Shown: positions 17,272-29,510 of the stretch, in pieces
Numbering within the stretch: the first letter of the stretch is position 1
How the letters are laid out: every line of letters begins with the position of its first letter
From: Neocallimastix lanati (nom. inval.)
Lineage: Eukaryota > Neocallimastigomycota > Neocallimastigomycetes > Neocallimastigales > Neocallimastigaceae
Reading direction: 5' to 3'
Assembly: GCA_016946835.1 (NCBI GenBank)
Contig: JACVTC010000011.1
Location: 1,728,501 to 1,792,500, forward strand
DNA: 64,000 nt
Notes under the pieces: generated by a model
The model's database searches: none
What the model saw: the letters and a program-made list of their open reading frames with translations, nothing else
Told to the model about the DNA's origin: nothing
Translations under genes and position numbers: made by a program

Positions 17272-18128
17272 TAAAGATTGTATTTTTAATAATAATAATA
17301 ATATAAAGATTGTATTTTTAATAATAATAATAATATAAAGATTGTATTTTTAATAATAATAATAATATAAAGATTGTATTTTTAATAATAATAATAATAT
17401 AAAGATTGTATTTTTAATAATAATAATAATAATTATAATAATAATAGTTTTTATATATCTTATAAAATTTTAAAATCACTTCAAAGAGTTTCATAATAAT
17501 CTAATCTATATATTGAAATAATGTACATTTTCCCTTTTTATATTTCATTAATTGCAACTTAGCAAACTTTTATTTAATTTTTTTTTTTTTTTTATTTATT
17601 TATTTATTAATTTATATAATTAAAATTGAATTAAATTTTATATCTATAATTTAAGAAAATTGATTTTAAGTTTTGGATAAATTTATTACATTCTTTTCTA
17701 AATATTCATATAAAAAAGACTTTTTTTATCCTTAACATATAATTTTCCTTTAAAATTTTAATTACGTACTCTTCCAAAATTAAATATTTATATATAAATA
17801 TATAATATTTCATAATATTTCTGAAAAAATAGTACATATTTATTATATAAAAATAAAATTATATATATAAAGTTTCAATATAATTATAAATAATTAAACA
17901 AATATAGATTTACTATAATTAAGTTGAAATTTAATTATATATAAATTTTATTTTAGAATATATATATAGATTCGTTAAATAATATATAGGAAAAAAAATT
18001 TTTTTTTTTTTTATACTTTTGTTATTAAAAAAAATATATAAAACTTTTTTATTATTATGCGTATTCTTATTATAGTAATTATGAAATTAAAATGAATAAA
18101 AATAGATTATCTCTATTAGTTTAATTTA

Positions 18129-18159
<31 letters not shown>

Positions 18160-18181
18160 AATTATTATTATTTACTTTTTA

Positions 18182-18238
<57 letters not shown>

Positions 18239-18348
18239 TACTTGCTAAAATTTATCTTATATCATCTATATTTCATTTTATTATATTATAATATATTATT
18301 TATTATTCCTTATTTTATTTTTATTATTTTTATATATAATTAATAAAT
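15014..18348. other. Intergenic region between the two divergent receptor genes
   Basis: No gene seen. It holds poly-A runs, (TTA)n blocks at about 15480-15640, AAACAAAAATATAA repeats at about 15955-16060, a 32-bp tandem repeat (17271-17415) and a poly-T run of about 50 nt at 18187-18237. Because the two genes diverge, both promoters should lie here. Confidence 0.6.
17271..17415 (+). repeat. 32-bp tandem repeat, 5 copies
   Basis: ATAAAGATTGTATTTTT occurs five times (about 17271, 17303, 17335, 17367, 17399), each separated by an (AAT)n linker of constant length. Confidence 0.9.
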
Positions 18349-20337
18349 ATGATAATTAAGAATATATTAATATTTTCACTATTTATATCTTTTGCATGTA
18401 AAATTTATAATTAATATTAAACAATTATAAAGTTATTTATATATATTAAATATGAAAAAAAGAAAAAAAAAATTTATATGTATTTTATTTTTTTATTATG
18501 AATATTAATAGATATTGGTGAGGCTTTAGAAATTAATGCTATTACAAGTGCTGAAAATGGAGGAGTATATGCCTATAATGAACTTATTGATTCATTTAAT
18601 AAGTATTCTCGAAACAATAATTTAGATATTACAATAAAATTAAATCTTTTATCAAAAGAAAATTCAACTGCTGGTGTAACGGAATATGAATCAACCATTG
18701 AACATCTCTTAAAAAAACAAAAATCAGAAAAATATGATATAATATATTATGACAATATATTTTCCAGAAAATTTGCTCCTTATTTAGTAGATTTAACAGA
18801 ATATTTACCTCAAGAACATATTGATTTATACCAAAATGAAATTACAAAACAAACATCCTATTATAATGATAAATTAATTGGAATAGTAACATTTTTATTT
18901 TATTATTATTTATTATTATTTATTATATATATACATTTTCATATACAGAACTATTTTTTTTAATAAACTAAATATTAATAAAGATTTTCTCTTTTTATAT
19001 AAATTTATTTTTTATACATATACATATAATATATATATATATAATATAGCCAACAGTTGTTGATTTTAATGTATTATATTATAATAAAGAATATTTAAAT
19101 AAATATCAGCAAGAACCTCCAAAAACCTGGAATGAATTACTTGAAATAGGAAAATATATTATATCTGAAGAACAAAAAAAAAATAATACTGAATTAATTG
19201 GCTATAATGGGCTTTTTCCTGGTAAATAATGAAAATAATAATAATAAATGAAAGATAATAAAATATTATTAAATAATATTAAATTAAATAAAAAAAAAAT
19301 AATAAAATAAAAAAAAAATTAAATAAAATAAAATAAAATAAAAAATAAAATAAAATAAAATAAGAAAAATTAAGATAATATAAAAATATAAAAAAAAATT
19401 AAAAATATTAAAAAAAATTAAAAATATAAAAAAAAAATTAAAAAATAAAAAGAATTAAATTAAATAAAAATATAATATTTATGATAAATGATTCGAAATA
19501 TTAGATGTAGAATTAGGAACATGCTCTCTTTATGAATTTCTTTATTCTTATAGGGATTCTGTTGATTCATCATTTCCAGATTTTCAAAGTAAAAATGTAG
19601 AAAAAGCATTAGAAATGTTAAAAGCAATAAAAGATGAAATTTCTTCAAGTACTATAAAAATATATATATATTATATATATTATTAAATATATTATAAATA
19701 TATAAAGGAAATAAACTAAAAAAACTAATATAAATATATATTAATTTATGCAATAGAGGAAATATTTATTCAAGATGTTATGTTTACCATGATGGAAATG
19801 TATCTTAAGAAAGTAATATTTGCAAAAATATGGTATTTTGGACCAGTAGATGGATATGATTATATCCTACTTCCAGGTAATACTGAAGGTGTTTCAGGAT
19901 CTATAATTGGAGGATTTAATTTAGGTATAAATGCTAATATTTCTGAAGAAAAAAAGAAAGCAGCAGCTACTGTTATACAATATTTTACATCAAAGGAAAA
20001 TCAAAAAAAAATTGCCATTAAATATTATATAAATACAGTGATAACTAGTTTATATGATGACGAAGAGGTTTGTAAGGTAAAAGATTGTGAATTATTCAAA
20101 AAATTGCAATTTATTGCAAGACCTTCAATAAATAATATTGGTTATTCTTCTTGGTCATCAAAGTTTAGAGCTAATATATTTTCATATTTGTATGATGATA
20201 ATTCATTAACGGATGTATTAAAGGATGCCGAAAAACTATCTGAAAGTTATAGTTCATCTTATTCAATAAAACCTTATTTCGGAATCTTTATATTCATTAT
20301 AATATATACTATTGTTTCAATATTTATACAACTTTAA
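18349..20337 (+). CDS. Truncated paralogue of the SBP/GABA-B-like receptor (ectodomain plus one TM)
   Basis: Five exons: 18349-18397, 18512-18885, 19050-19221, 19505-19648, 19757-20337 (439 aa). Exons 1-4 are 49, 374, 172 and 144 nt, exactly the lengths of exons 1-4 of the minus-strand receptor at 11547-15013, with the same phases. Shared landmarks include a signal peptide, NKYSxxNNLDIT, the LYYNxEYLNKY block, PKTWxEL, GTCSxYEF, GSxIGGxNLGIN and the FTSKExQKK segment. Translation ends TIVSIFIQL and then TAA, in the middle of what is TM1 in the sister gene. The next about 30 nt resemble its continuation weakly, after which no TM2-TM7 sequence is seen. It may be a membrane-anchored ligand-binding protein or a decaying gene. 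All four introns and the coding frame up to the stop look intact. Confidence 0.8.
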
Positions 20338-20519
20338 AAATATAAATATATAGAAATAGAGTAAACATTGTTAATAACTTTATGTAGTATAATGTAAATT
20401 ATATATATAAATATATATTCTTATGATTAAAAAATAAATAAATAAATAAATAAATATAATCTTTATCTTCATTTAATTTTATATAATTATATATTTAATT
20501 ATTATTGCTAAAAATTTAC

Positions 20520-20600
20520 TTGTACGTTTTTTCTCGGAGTGTTTCTCTAATATAACCTAACCCATATAGATACTTTATGAGGCATAATAATATAAATAAA
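20520..20600 (+). repeat. Dispersed repeat piece (CTCGGAGTG...AACCTAACCCA)
   Basis: Shares CTCGGAGTG-like and ATAACCTAACCCAT blocks with 25858-25915, same orientation. It lies near the MULE-type transposase fragment and may be part of that element or a relative. Confidence 0.5.
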
Positions 20601-20929
20601 TGAATAAATGAATAAATAAAAATTCAAAATATTTTTTTTATAACCTTGTTTTTATTATATTTAATAATTAATTATAGATATTTTTTAATATTTTGTAAAA
20701 TAGTAATAAAATAATTATTTATAATATTTAATTATAAAAATATATTTAATTATAAGATATATTTTAATATTTTGTAAAAAATAATATTATAATAACAATA
20801 TTTTAATTATAAAAATATATTTTTAAAATAATAATATTTTATCATAAAAATATATTTTAATGTTCTTAAGCTAACCTAATCCAATAAAGATTAAAAATAC
20901 TTTGACCATTATTGTATTTATTCATCTAT

Positions 20930-21385
20930 TCTTTTTTCAAAATAATTTTTTTAAGTATTTATTAAAAGTTTCTGAAACATTATTTGTAATATACTCAATA
21001 TTATCATAATAATTCCAATTTTCAGTTTCATAGCTAATTAAATAGGTTTTTTTAAAATATTCTAAAAATTTTAAAAATTCTAAAAATTGAATATAATTAT
21101 GTTCTTGGCACTCACTTTTTATGTTACTATAAATATCCTATATATATATTTATGATTAATAAAAGGAAAGTTCGAAATATTATTATAATAAATATATTAA
21201 ATCTTTTATTTTTTCAACTTTATTACCACATAATTTTTTTTTTTTTTTTTTTTTTAATTTCTAATGCTCTTTTAAAATGCCATATGCAATATTTAATGTT
21301 TTCATTGATAAAAACTTTTTTCTGTAGCGTTAGATATAGCTTTTTCAAAATCGCAATGAAATATTTTTGGTGTAATTTCAATACT
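20930..21385 (-). pseudogene. MULE-type transposase fragment, degenerate
   Basis: Read on the minus strand with at least two frameshifts, it gives a FHCDFEKAISNAT motif (candidate catalytic Asp region), then CIWHFKRALEIKK. A low-complexity break follows, then CQEHNYIQFLEFLKFL, ISYETENWNYYDNIEYIT and NNVSETFNKYLKKLF. This order (HCDFE, then WHFxRAL, then TNNxSExFNxxL) is characteristic of Mutator-like element transposases. The N-terminal zinc finger and the first catalytic Asp are not visible. A poly-T insertion near 21235-21255 interrupts it. Dead remnant. Confidence 0.7.
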
Positions 21386-21769
21386 ATTATATTTATTTAT
21401 TTAAACAGATATTTATAATATTTTTTTTATTAATTCATTTATATATATATATATATTTTTAAATAATAATAATTAATATTTATAATTTTAATCTTCATTA
21501 TTATTATTAATGACAATCCTTTTATAATTATTACTATACCGCTTATATTATTATTTTTATATTATTATTATTTATTATTTATTTATTTAAACAGATATTT
21601 GAAAAGATATTTACATATGAAAAATTTTTTTTTAATATTTAAATATTTACTTCAAAAATATAAATCAATATTAATAATATTTAATTTTATTTATTTATTT
21701 ATTTATTTAATGATTTTCAATTTTGGCGAAATGCAACTTGGCGAAATGCCCCACTCCTATTTAATGGCT

Positions 21770-21875
21770 CACTTGGTTAATTGCATAACCGTCAGAAAGA
21801 TTACAATTTAGTAGAATATTTGCATCACCAAATAAAATATTTCTACATGGACACATGAAATCATGTAAACTCCAT
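21770..21875 (+). repeat. Dispersed repeat piece, direct copy of 25925-25995
   Basis: TTGCATAACCGTCAGAAAGA and the following ATTACAATTTAGTAGAATAT recur with one difference at 25928 onward, followed in both by an ACACAT(G/A)AAATCAT block. Just upstream (21725-21760) are two GGCGAAATGC motifs also found near 51157. Confidence 0.75.
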
Positions 21876-22084
21876 AATAAAAAAAAAAAAAATAGAAAAT
21901 TTAGAAAATATGAAATATATATGGAAGATACCTCCATTAACAAGAAGAACAGAAATAAAAAAGAATACAAGACCAAATAACCCTATGAATTTAGATTCAA
22001 TTAATCAGAAGTATACAAAAATCATTACAATATTACATATATTAATTATTTAATTATAAATATTTATAATTTAATTATTACTAA

Positions 22085-22210
22085 GCAATACTGAAACACT
22101 AAGTAAGATCTTCAAGTAAGGACAATTCTGCCTTTATAAAAAGGAAGTGTGTGACTACCTCAATATTCCAACTGCTCCTGAGAGGATGGGGCTGAAACCA
22201 AGGGAAGTAC
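22085..22210 (+). repeat. Arm of an inverted repeat paired with 25695-25830
   Basis: The blocks GGACAATTCTGCCTTT, AAAAAGGAAGTGTGTGACTA and CCTCAATATTCC reappear as reverse complement at about 25728-25790. Similarity extends over about 120 bp with scattered changes. The patch is clearly richer in G/C than its surroundings, as expected for an inserted element. Confidence 0.8.
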
Positions 22211-23957
22211 ACACAGGAAATAAATAAAAAAAAATAAAAAATTATTATTTAACAGAAATGTGGATTTAAATTTTATATAATATGAAAATTAAAACTCAAA
22301 TTATCAATAAATTATTTTGTTAATTATTACATAAAAATAAATTAATAAATCATTAATTAGGGGAGAGCTCGTTTCGTAACCGCACGTGAATAGATATAAG
22401 CCACATATTTTTGAGATGGCGTATTATATATAAATTTTTTTTATATAAATAAATAATTAAATAATAATTAAATAAATATTTTATTATATAATAATTTCAT
22501 AATAAAAAATAAAAAAATAAAAAAAATAAAAAAATATATATCACATTTTAAATATTTTTAATAATTATTTTTTCAAAGAAATTATATGTGCCATTTTATT
22601 TTAATGGTTTAAATTTAAATAAAATTAATATTTATTATTATTATTATTAAATTTTATTAAATAAATAAAATAATAAATATATAATAATAAAAGAAAATAG
22701 AATGTGTATCATTTCGCAATATGGCTTAAATATTGCCACATTATATAATTTTACCAATAAATAAATAATTAAATAACTAATTAAATAAATAATTAAATAA
22801 ATAATTAAATAAATTATAAAATTCATTTTTGAAATAAGTGAAGTCTTTAAATATTTTATTATAAAATATTTTTAAATAAATAAATAATAAATAATAAATA
22901 ATAAATAATAACAAATAATAAATATAATAAATAATTAATAAATAATAAATAATTAATAAATAATAAATAAATAATAAATAATAATAAATAATAAATATAA
23001 TAAATAAATAATAAATATAATAAATAATTAATAAATAATAAATAAATAATGTTTATTTATATGTTTATTTTTTAAAAAATTTTTAAGCCACATTTTGCGA
23101 AATTCACACCTAGTTAATAATTTTAGAATTATTTTTCTTTTCATAGAAAAATAATTATAATAATAATAAATTTTAATAATAAATATTAATTATTTATTAT
23201 TAATTGATAAAAAAAAAACTTTTAAAATAATTATTCTATGAAATAAAGTTCAATCAAAAACTATTTACTTTTTTCCTTTTATTTATATATCGTGTTTTTC
23301 AAATATATAAATAACTTTTGTTTTTTTTCTAGATTATTTATAAATATTTATTTTATTAATAATATTTATTAATATTTTAAGATTTTGTAAAATATTATGC
23401 TAGAATTTAAAAAGTGTAAAAATGACCGATTAAATATAAATTTTTAATTTTAATAATTATATATTAAGTGATTATCCTTTACATCTTTTAAATTATTAAT
23501 ACTTATTTTTATATATATATATATAATTATTTTTAATCATATATATTTTGAAAAACTAGAAAGCATTAAAACGTGTGATAAAATATTCTATTTTTTAATA
23601 TTTAAATTCTAATGTATATTTATTATTACGTTTAAATTTATTTATTTATTTATTATAGTTTTATTTATTTATTTATTTATTATTTATTTAGTTATTTATT
23701 TAAATTATATATATATTTTTATTTGTTTTATTATTAATTTATTTATTTATTAAGCTTTAAAACAATTTTCGAAATGAAATTTTTCGAAATGCCTCGTTTA
23801 ATAATAACAATTTAAAATTATAAATATTAATATTTTTAAATAAATATATTTTATAATTAAATTAATAAATTATATATTTCTGTCTCCTTAAGAATATCAC
23901 TAAAAAGCATCAATTATTTTTTTTTTACTAAATATTACATTTATTAAAAATTACAAA

Positions 23958-23998
<41 letters not shown>

Positions 23999-25694
23999 CA
24001 TCCAAATTTAAATAAGAAAATAAAATATAAACTTCAAGCAATGTACTTTGTGAAAAAAATTTTATCAATATATAAATGATATATATAATAAATTATAAAT
24101 AGAAAAAAAAATATCTATATTAAATAACTTTTTATTCATTTTTTGTTTTAGTATATCGTATATAGTATTATTTATATCATGTATTGTCATATATAGTATT
24201 ATTTATATCATGTATTATCATATATAGTATTATTTATTTTATTTTATTTTGGTTTATTTTGGTTTATTTTTTTAATTACTTTAGGAATATGTTTACAAAT
24301 AATATATTAAATTGATAAAAAAGGTTTATTTAATGATAGTAAATTTACTATTATTATTATTATTACCATAATTTATTTTTCTTTCTTTCTTTCTTTCTTT
24401 TTTTATTTCCTTTTATGTTTTGAATATTTCAAGATAATCAAATATTATATGGGAACATTTCTAATATTTAATTTTTCCAATTACTTAATATATATAATTA
24501 TTAATTTATATTTCTTCTTTGAATATTTTCATTTCCATTTAAAATTATGATTATCATAGAAATTAATTTATAATATTCTTCTTTTATTTATTCGTACTTT
24601 TTTTTTTTTTTTACTTCATAATTCTTTTTTTTATCTATTTATTTATTTATTTATTTTATGATTTCTTATAATCTTTTATGAATTCTATTCTAATTATATA
24701 TTAATATTTATTAATATAAATTATATAAATTATTTAATGATAGTTTCCTAATATGTATATTTTTTAATTAAGTGAATTATCCCATAGAAATTATATATAA
24801 AAAAAAATTGATTCCCGTAATTAATTAATTAATTAATTATTAATTAATTTATGGCTTTATAATTTGATAATTATAGATTAAAGAAATATATATTGTATCA
24901 ATATATTAATATATTGAAAAGACTATTTAAAATATTTAATACAAAATTATTAAAAAAAAAAATTTTTTTTTTTTTAAACTCTATTTATTAATTCTAAAAT
25001 ATTATATATAATAATTATTAAAGTAAACAAATATATATATATATTTTTTTATTATTAAAACCTATTATATTTTAATATTAAATTAATTATAAAAATTATG
25101 TCCTTAATGTTTTATTAAACTAAAAAAAAGATATAAAAAAAAAAAAAAAAAAAAAAGAAAAATTTATATTATTCAAAATCAATATATTGGATATTAAAAT
25201 TATGTTAATATATTAAACTTTTATACTAGTTTAATAGTACATTTACATAAATTATTCGGTATAAATATTTATTTATTTTTGTTAATATTTTGATATATTT
25301 TATTAAATAAAAAAAATAAAAATAAAATGTTTTAAAAAAATTTTTTATTATAGTTTTCTGTAAATAAACTTTAAATTTTAAACTTTTTGAATTTTATTTT
25401 TATTTTTTTTTTTTTAAAAGGAATTTAGAAGCATTTTTACATATCATTATAAAAATGCATATGACTATAAAGAACTTATATTAATTATTTTTAATTTTAA
25501 ATAATTTTTTATATTTTACATATTTATATTTATAAATACATTCATAAATATAAATTATATTATAAAAAATATATATAAATATAATTTAAAATAAATACAA
25601 AAAAATTGCATAAATTAATATAAAAAGTAAATACATTTAAATAAATAAATAAGAAAATACTGAAAAAAATTCTTTTTTTATTTTTGGTATGTAC
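22211..25694. other. AT-rich region between two inverted repeat arms
   Basis: No gene seen. It contains small GC-richer patches at 22360-22430, 22705-22745 and 23080-23115 that share a TAAGCCACATTTT(G)CGAAAT-like motif (the middle one inverted). It also has many AAATAA runs (22860-23050) and a 60-bp direct repeat of a GTATTATTTATATCATGTAT unit near 24170-24235. Long poly-A and poly-T runs separate these. Confidence 0.55.
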
Positions 25695-25995
25695 CGCTCT
25701 TGAATTTAGCCCCTCCCCCCCTCAGGAACAGTGGGAATATTGAGGTAGTCACACACTTCCTTTTTAAAAAGGCAGAATTGTCCTTTCTGGACGACTTGAG
25801 TGTTTCAGCATTGACGCTCTGTCATGCATATAGTTTCTGAGATTTTTAACTAGTACCACTTCTCCGAGTGCTTCTTTAAAGTGAGGTCATTATAACCTAA
25901 CCCATGTATAATTGTTCTATCTCCCTGGAGATTGCATAACTGTCAGAAAGATTACAATTTAGTAGAATATATCTATATGAACACATAAAATCATT
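25695..25995. repeat. GC-richer 300-bp repeat cluster, probable transposon end
   Basis: Contiguous block holding three pieces that are found separately in the left cluster. An inverted copy of 22085-22210 occupies 25695-25830. A direct copy of 20520-20600 lies at 25858-25915, and a direct copy of 21770-21875 at 25928-25995. The sequence TTTCAGCATTGACGCTCT within it also occurs near 48740-48760. This may be a more intact version of the element that is broken up on the left. Confidence 0.65.
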
Positions 25996-26024
25996 TACCT
26001 TAACCTCTTAATTAATTTTTTTTC

Positions 26025-27925
26025 TATAATGTACTTTTTTTATAATTAATATGAAAACATGTATTTAATGTATTAAAATATGTATGATCCATTGAATGTA
26101 TTTACATGTATAATTATCATTAAATTATGTATTATTAAAAAATTAAGCCTTTTACTTCAAATAAAAACAGTTAGTAAATAAATAAAGCATTGTGATTTTT
26201 TAAAGAGATGAATAGTCTTAATTGACTCTATAAGTTTGTGTAGAAATTTAGAATACTTAGCAAATTAGGAAATTATGTGATTTAGATATTTAGTATAATC
26301 GGAGTATTCAAGATTAATGACACTTGAATATACATATACATAAATAAAAAACGTATTAGGACTTAGGGAATTACTATTTTAATGTTTAGTAATTCGTAAT
26401 TCGTAATTAGTATTTAATATTTAATAGTATATTAAATAATATTAATAATATATGAATATATCTATAAAATGAACGGAATGACTGAAATAAATTTAAATAG
26501 AATGAAATATATCCAGAGTGAGGATAATAATAATGAATGGTATGAGGACTTCATTATAGAGCTCCAAGGCCCTGGATTAAGTGAGTATACTGAAAAAAAA
26601 ATATAAGTTATATTATAAAAGAAACAAAGAATGAATATTCCAATAAAGATGACAAGGGAAAGGGTACCTTATATCTGAGGAAGGTGAAAGAAAAATTTTA
26701 AAGAACTCAAAATGAACAATTTTAAAGTTCTAAGTTTTTTTAAGAAAATTGATGAATGAAAAAAAATAAAAACAGTTATTAGAATCAAAAATGAATAAAA
26801 GAATTTAGAATACTTAATATTATAAGTACTCAAAAATAAATACTATGAAGAAGAAATAAATAAAGTACTAAAGATCTTCAGAAAGTTAGAATACATGAAG
26901 GTCTATAGCGATAAAGAAACCTCAAAATACATCAAAGGAATTTTTAGACAACGTACAAAAGTCATAAGTTTAAAAAAATTAAATAATAAAATTAGAAACA
27001 GGAAAAAATTAAATTATCTATTTATAGGGCTACCGGGGAAATAAATTAGACTTCTTGGAAGTAAAGTTCAGTATTTCAGACGATGTTGATAAAATATTAG
27101 AATATCCTACTAGATGAAATTAGTAACATTGAAATATATTATGATATTGACTCATAGTTAATGTATAAAAAAAAAAAAAAAAAAAAAAAATTTTGAACAC
27201 AATAATATAATACACCGAATATAATAGAAAACATAATCATTTTTCATAAAGAGAACAATATTAGTTATTATTTGAATAATTATTTTAATAATAATATTTA
27301 TGATGATAATAAAATGTAATCATAGCAACTATAAGGATTTAGTTATGAATGATAATATCCTTAATAATGAGATAACTAAAATATACAATAATAATATTTC
27401 TAATGTGAATAATAGTTACTTAATTTAGAAAAATTTGGGTTGTTCAACGACGGTTAAGTAAAAAATTATTAGTATTTATAAAATATTAAAAATAGCAATT
27501 TTTCCTAGTAAACAATGATTTTCAATACTAGTTTAGTGGGGAATATTAGAAAATTAGTATTTTTAGTATAAAATTTAATTAACATTTCATTTAATATTTT
27601 TATTTATTATAATTTAACATTTTAATTAATATCTTTTTAATATTAAAATAGTATATTACAAATAAATAGGATATATAATAATAATGATATATAATTTATA
27701 TGGTTTATGATAATAATTAAATTTTTTATTTTTCTATTAGATCATCTCTTTTGCATAAAATTAATGTATGAAAGCATGTATTTAATGTATTGTAATATGT
27801 ATGATCCACTAAATGTATTTTATATGTATAAATATTATTAAATTATGTATTCTTTAAAAAAAAAATCTTTTGATTCAAATAAATAAAGAGAGTAAATGAA
27901 CAAAACAAAATAGAGATTTTTAACA
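26025..27925 (+). mobile_element. Probable small LTR-flanked retroelement, decayed
   Basis: Two direct repeats of about 180-190 bp (26025-26203 and 27735-27925) share the blocks CATGTATTTAATGTATT, TATGTATGATCCA and TTAAATTATGTATT, all in the same order. The right copy ends in TTTTTAACA, a plausible copia-type LTR end. Between them at about 26470-27115 a plus-strand frame starting MNGMTEINLNRMKYIQSE runs with several stops and could be a gag remnant; I do not recognise a domain. A purine-rich TTTAGTGGGGAATATTAG lies at about 27533-27550. No primer-binding site was identified. Confidence 0.5.
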
Positions 27926-28752
27926 ATAAATATTTGTGATAAAGAAAAATGTATTTATTAATAAGACTAAATTTTTTTTTTTTTATATTAGGTGTATTAT
28001 ATATAAAAATTATTGTTTCATCAAATTCAAAATAGAAATATTATAAAATCTTATTTAAAATTAATTTTATTAACAAATAATTAGATAATGAACTTTATTT
28101 ATAATTATTTTTTAACCAAATTTCTTATTAAACTTTTTTAACCCGTTAATCATAAAATTTAAAATTTAGTAAATAAATGTATCAGTGAATATAATAGGGT
28201 AAGAGAATTTTTTTTTTTTAATTTTTTTTTTTTTTTTAAAAAATTAAAGTTATTCGAATTAATAAAAATAAAATAAAATAAAATTAAAATAAAAGAAAAT
28301 AAAATAAAAAATCAATGAATCATATATATTAAGTTTTATAGTTTTTAAAGTATTATTTATAATTTATTATTTAATATAATTAAAAATTCTATAATATAGA
28401 AAATAAAACTAGGAACAAAAGCGAAACATATAAACAAAAAAAAAATTTTTTTCTTAACATTTCTTTCTCATAAAATGTTAATGAAAAAGGTTATGTTACA
28501 TTATATATATTAATTTTATAATTTAAAGTAAAATCATATATATATATAATCATTCATGTTTCAATTTACTTAATATTAACTATATTAAATTATTATAAAA
28601 CAGATTTTTATAGCATGAAAATCTTTAATAATTAATTTTAAATATTAAAAGGGTCAATTTTTGTGTATAATTTTCCTCAGATTTTTCATTATTTTTTATA
28701 ATTTTTTAAATATAGAAATATATTAATTAGTTTATTGAATTTTTTGTTTTAT

Positions 28753-28814
28753 ATACAAAAGCAAAAAGATTAATAAAATAGGAATATATTTTATTAATCT
28801 TTTTGCTTTTGTAT
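28753..28814. repeat. Perfect 28-bp inverted repeat with 6-nt loop
   Basis: Left arm 28753-28780 and right arm 28787-28814 are exact reverse complements (core GCAAAAAGATTAATAAAA), with loop GGAATA. RNA from either strand would form a 28-bp hairpin. It could be a tiny palindromic element, a cruciform site or a terminator-like structure; function unknown. Confidence 0.9.
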
Positions 28815-29199
28815 TTACTATAATAATTTAAAAGCAAAATAAAAAAAAAAAAAAGATGAATAAAGATGAATTGAAATTAAAAAAAAAATATTACTAATTA
28901 TTATAATTAAATAATTTTAATAATTATTATATACTAATTTAAAGTTAATAAAAATTAAACGGAATGTTTGATAAATGTAACTAATAAATACTCTTCATTA
29001 ATTTTAATATTGAATTTATTATTTTATTTCATAAAATTAATGATTCAAAGTACTTAATATATGTAATAAATTTTTTTTAATAAATAATAATTTTAATAAA
29101 CTCTATAATAGTTATATATATATATCTTTTTATTAATATTAATATATTTTAAATTCTTTTTGGTTTTATATTTTCATCAAGATTGACGAAGAGTTAGCT

Positions 29200-29510
29200 T
29201 TTCTCTTAATTAACTAGATTTGATAGTACATGTAATGTATTAACAATTCTTATTAATTGAGAGAAAATATTATTATTTGACCGTCCCAAGTAAGTGGAAC
29301 TTTAACACAAGGTTCCGAGACTATATGTAAATCATATTTACCATTGGTAATTGAACTTTATGTTTATAGGGAAAATTCAAGGTAGGGAAAAAGTACCCCA
29401 TATAAAATTAATAAGATATGCATATATGGTTGATCTAGAAATCCGATGAGTGTTAGCCCCTGAGTACTAACTATCAAGATACAACAAGAAAGACATATCA
29501 AATATTCTTA
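29200..29510. other. Unidentified GC-richer island
   Basis: Within very AT-rich DNA this about 300-bp stretch has mixed-sequence blocks (for example AAGGTTCCGAGACTATATG and GAGTGTTAGCCCCTGAGTAC) with no open frame. It is probably a remnant of an inserted element or an RNA-like sequence. I could not fold it into a tRNA or a complete group I intron core. Confidence 0.4.

Noticed and set aside
26463-27115. Second candidate for a TAA/TAG = Gln reading
   Set aside because: The frame also contains several TGA codons and no recognised domain, so it does not support a reassigned code.
29280-29420. Group I intron core
   Set aside because: Only an R-like motif (GTTCCGAGACTATATG) was found; no matching S or P/Q elements, so not annotated as an RNA.
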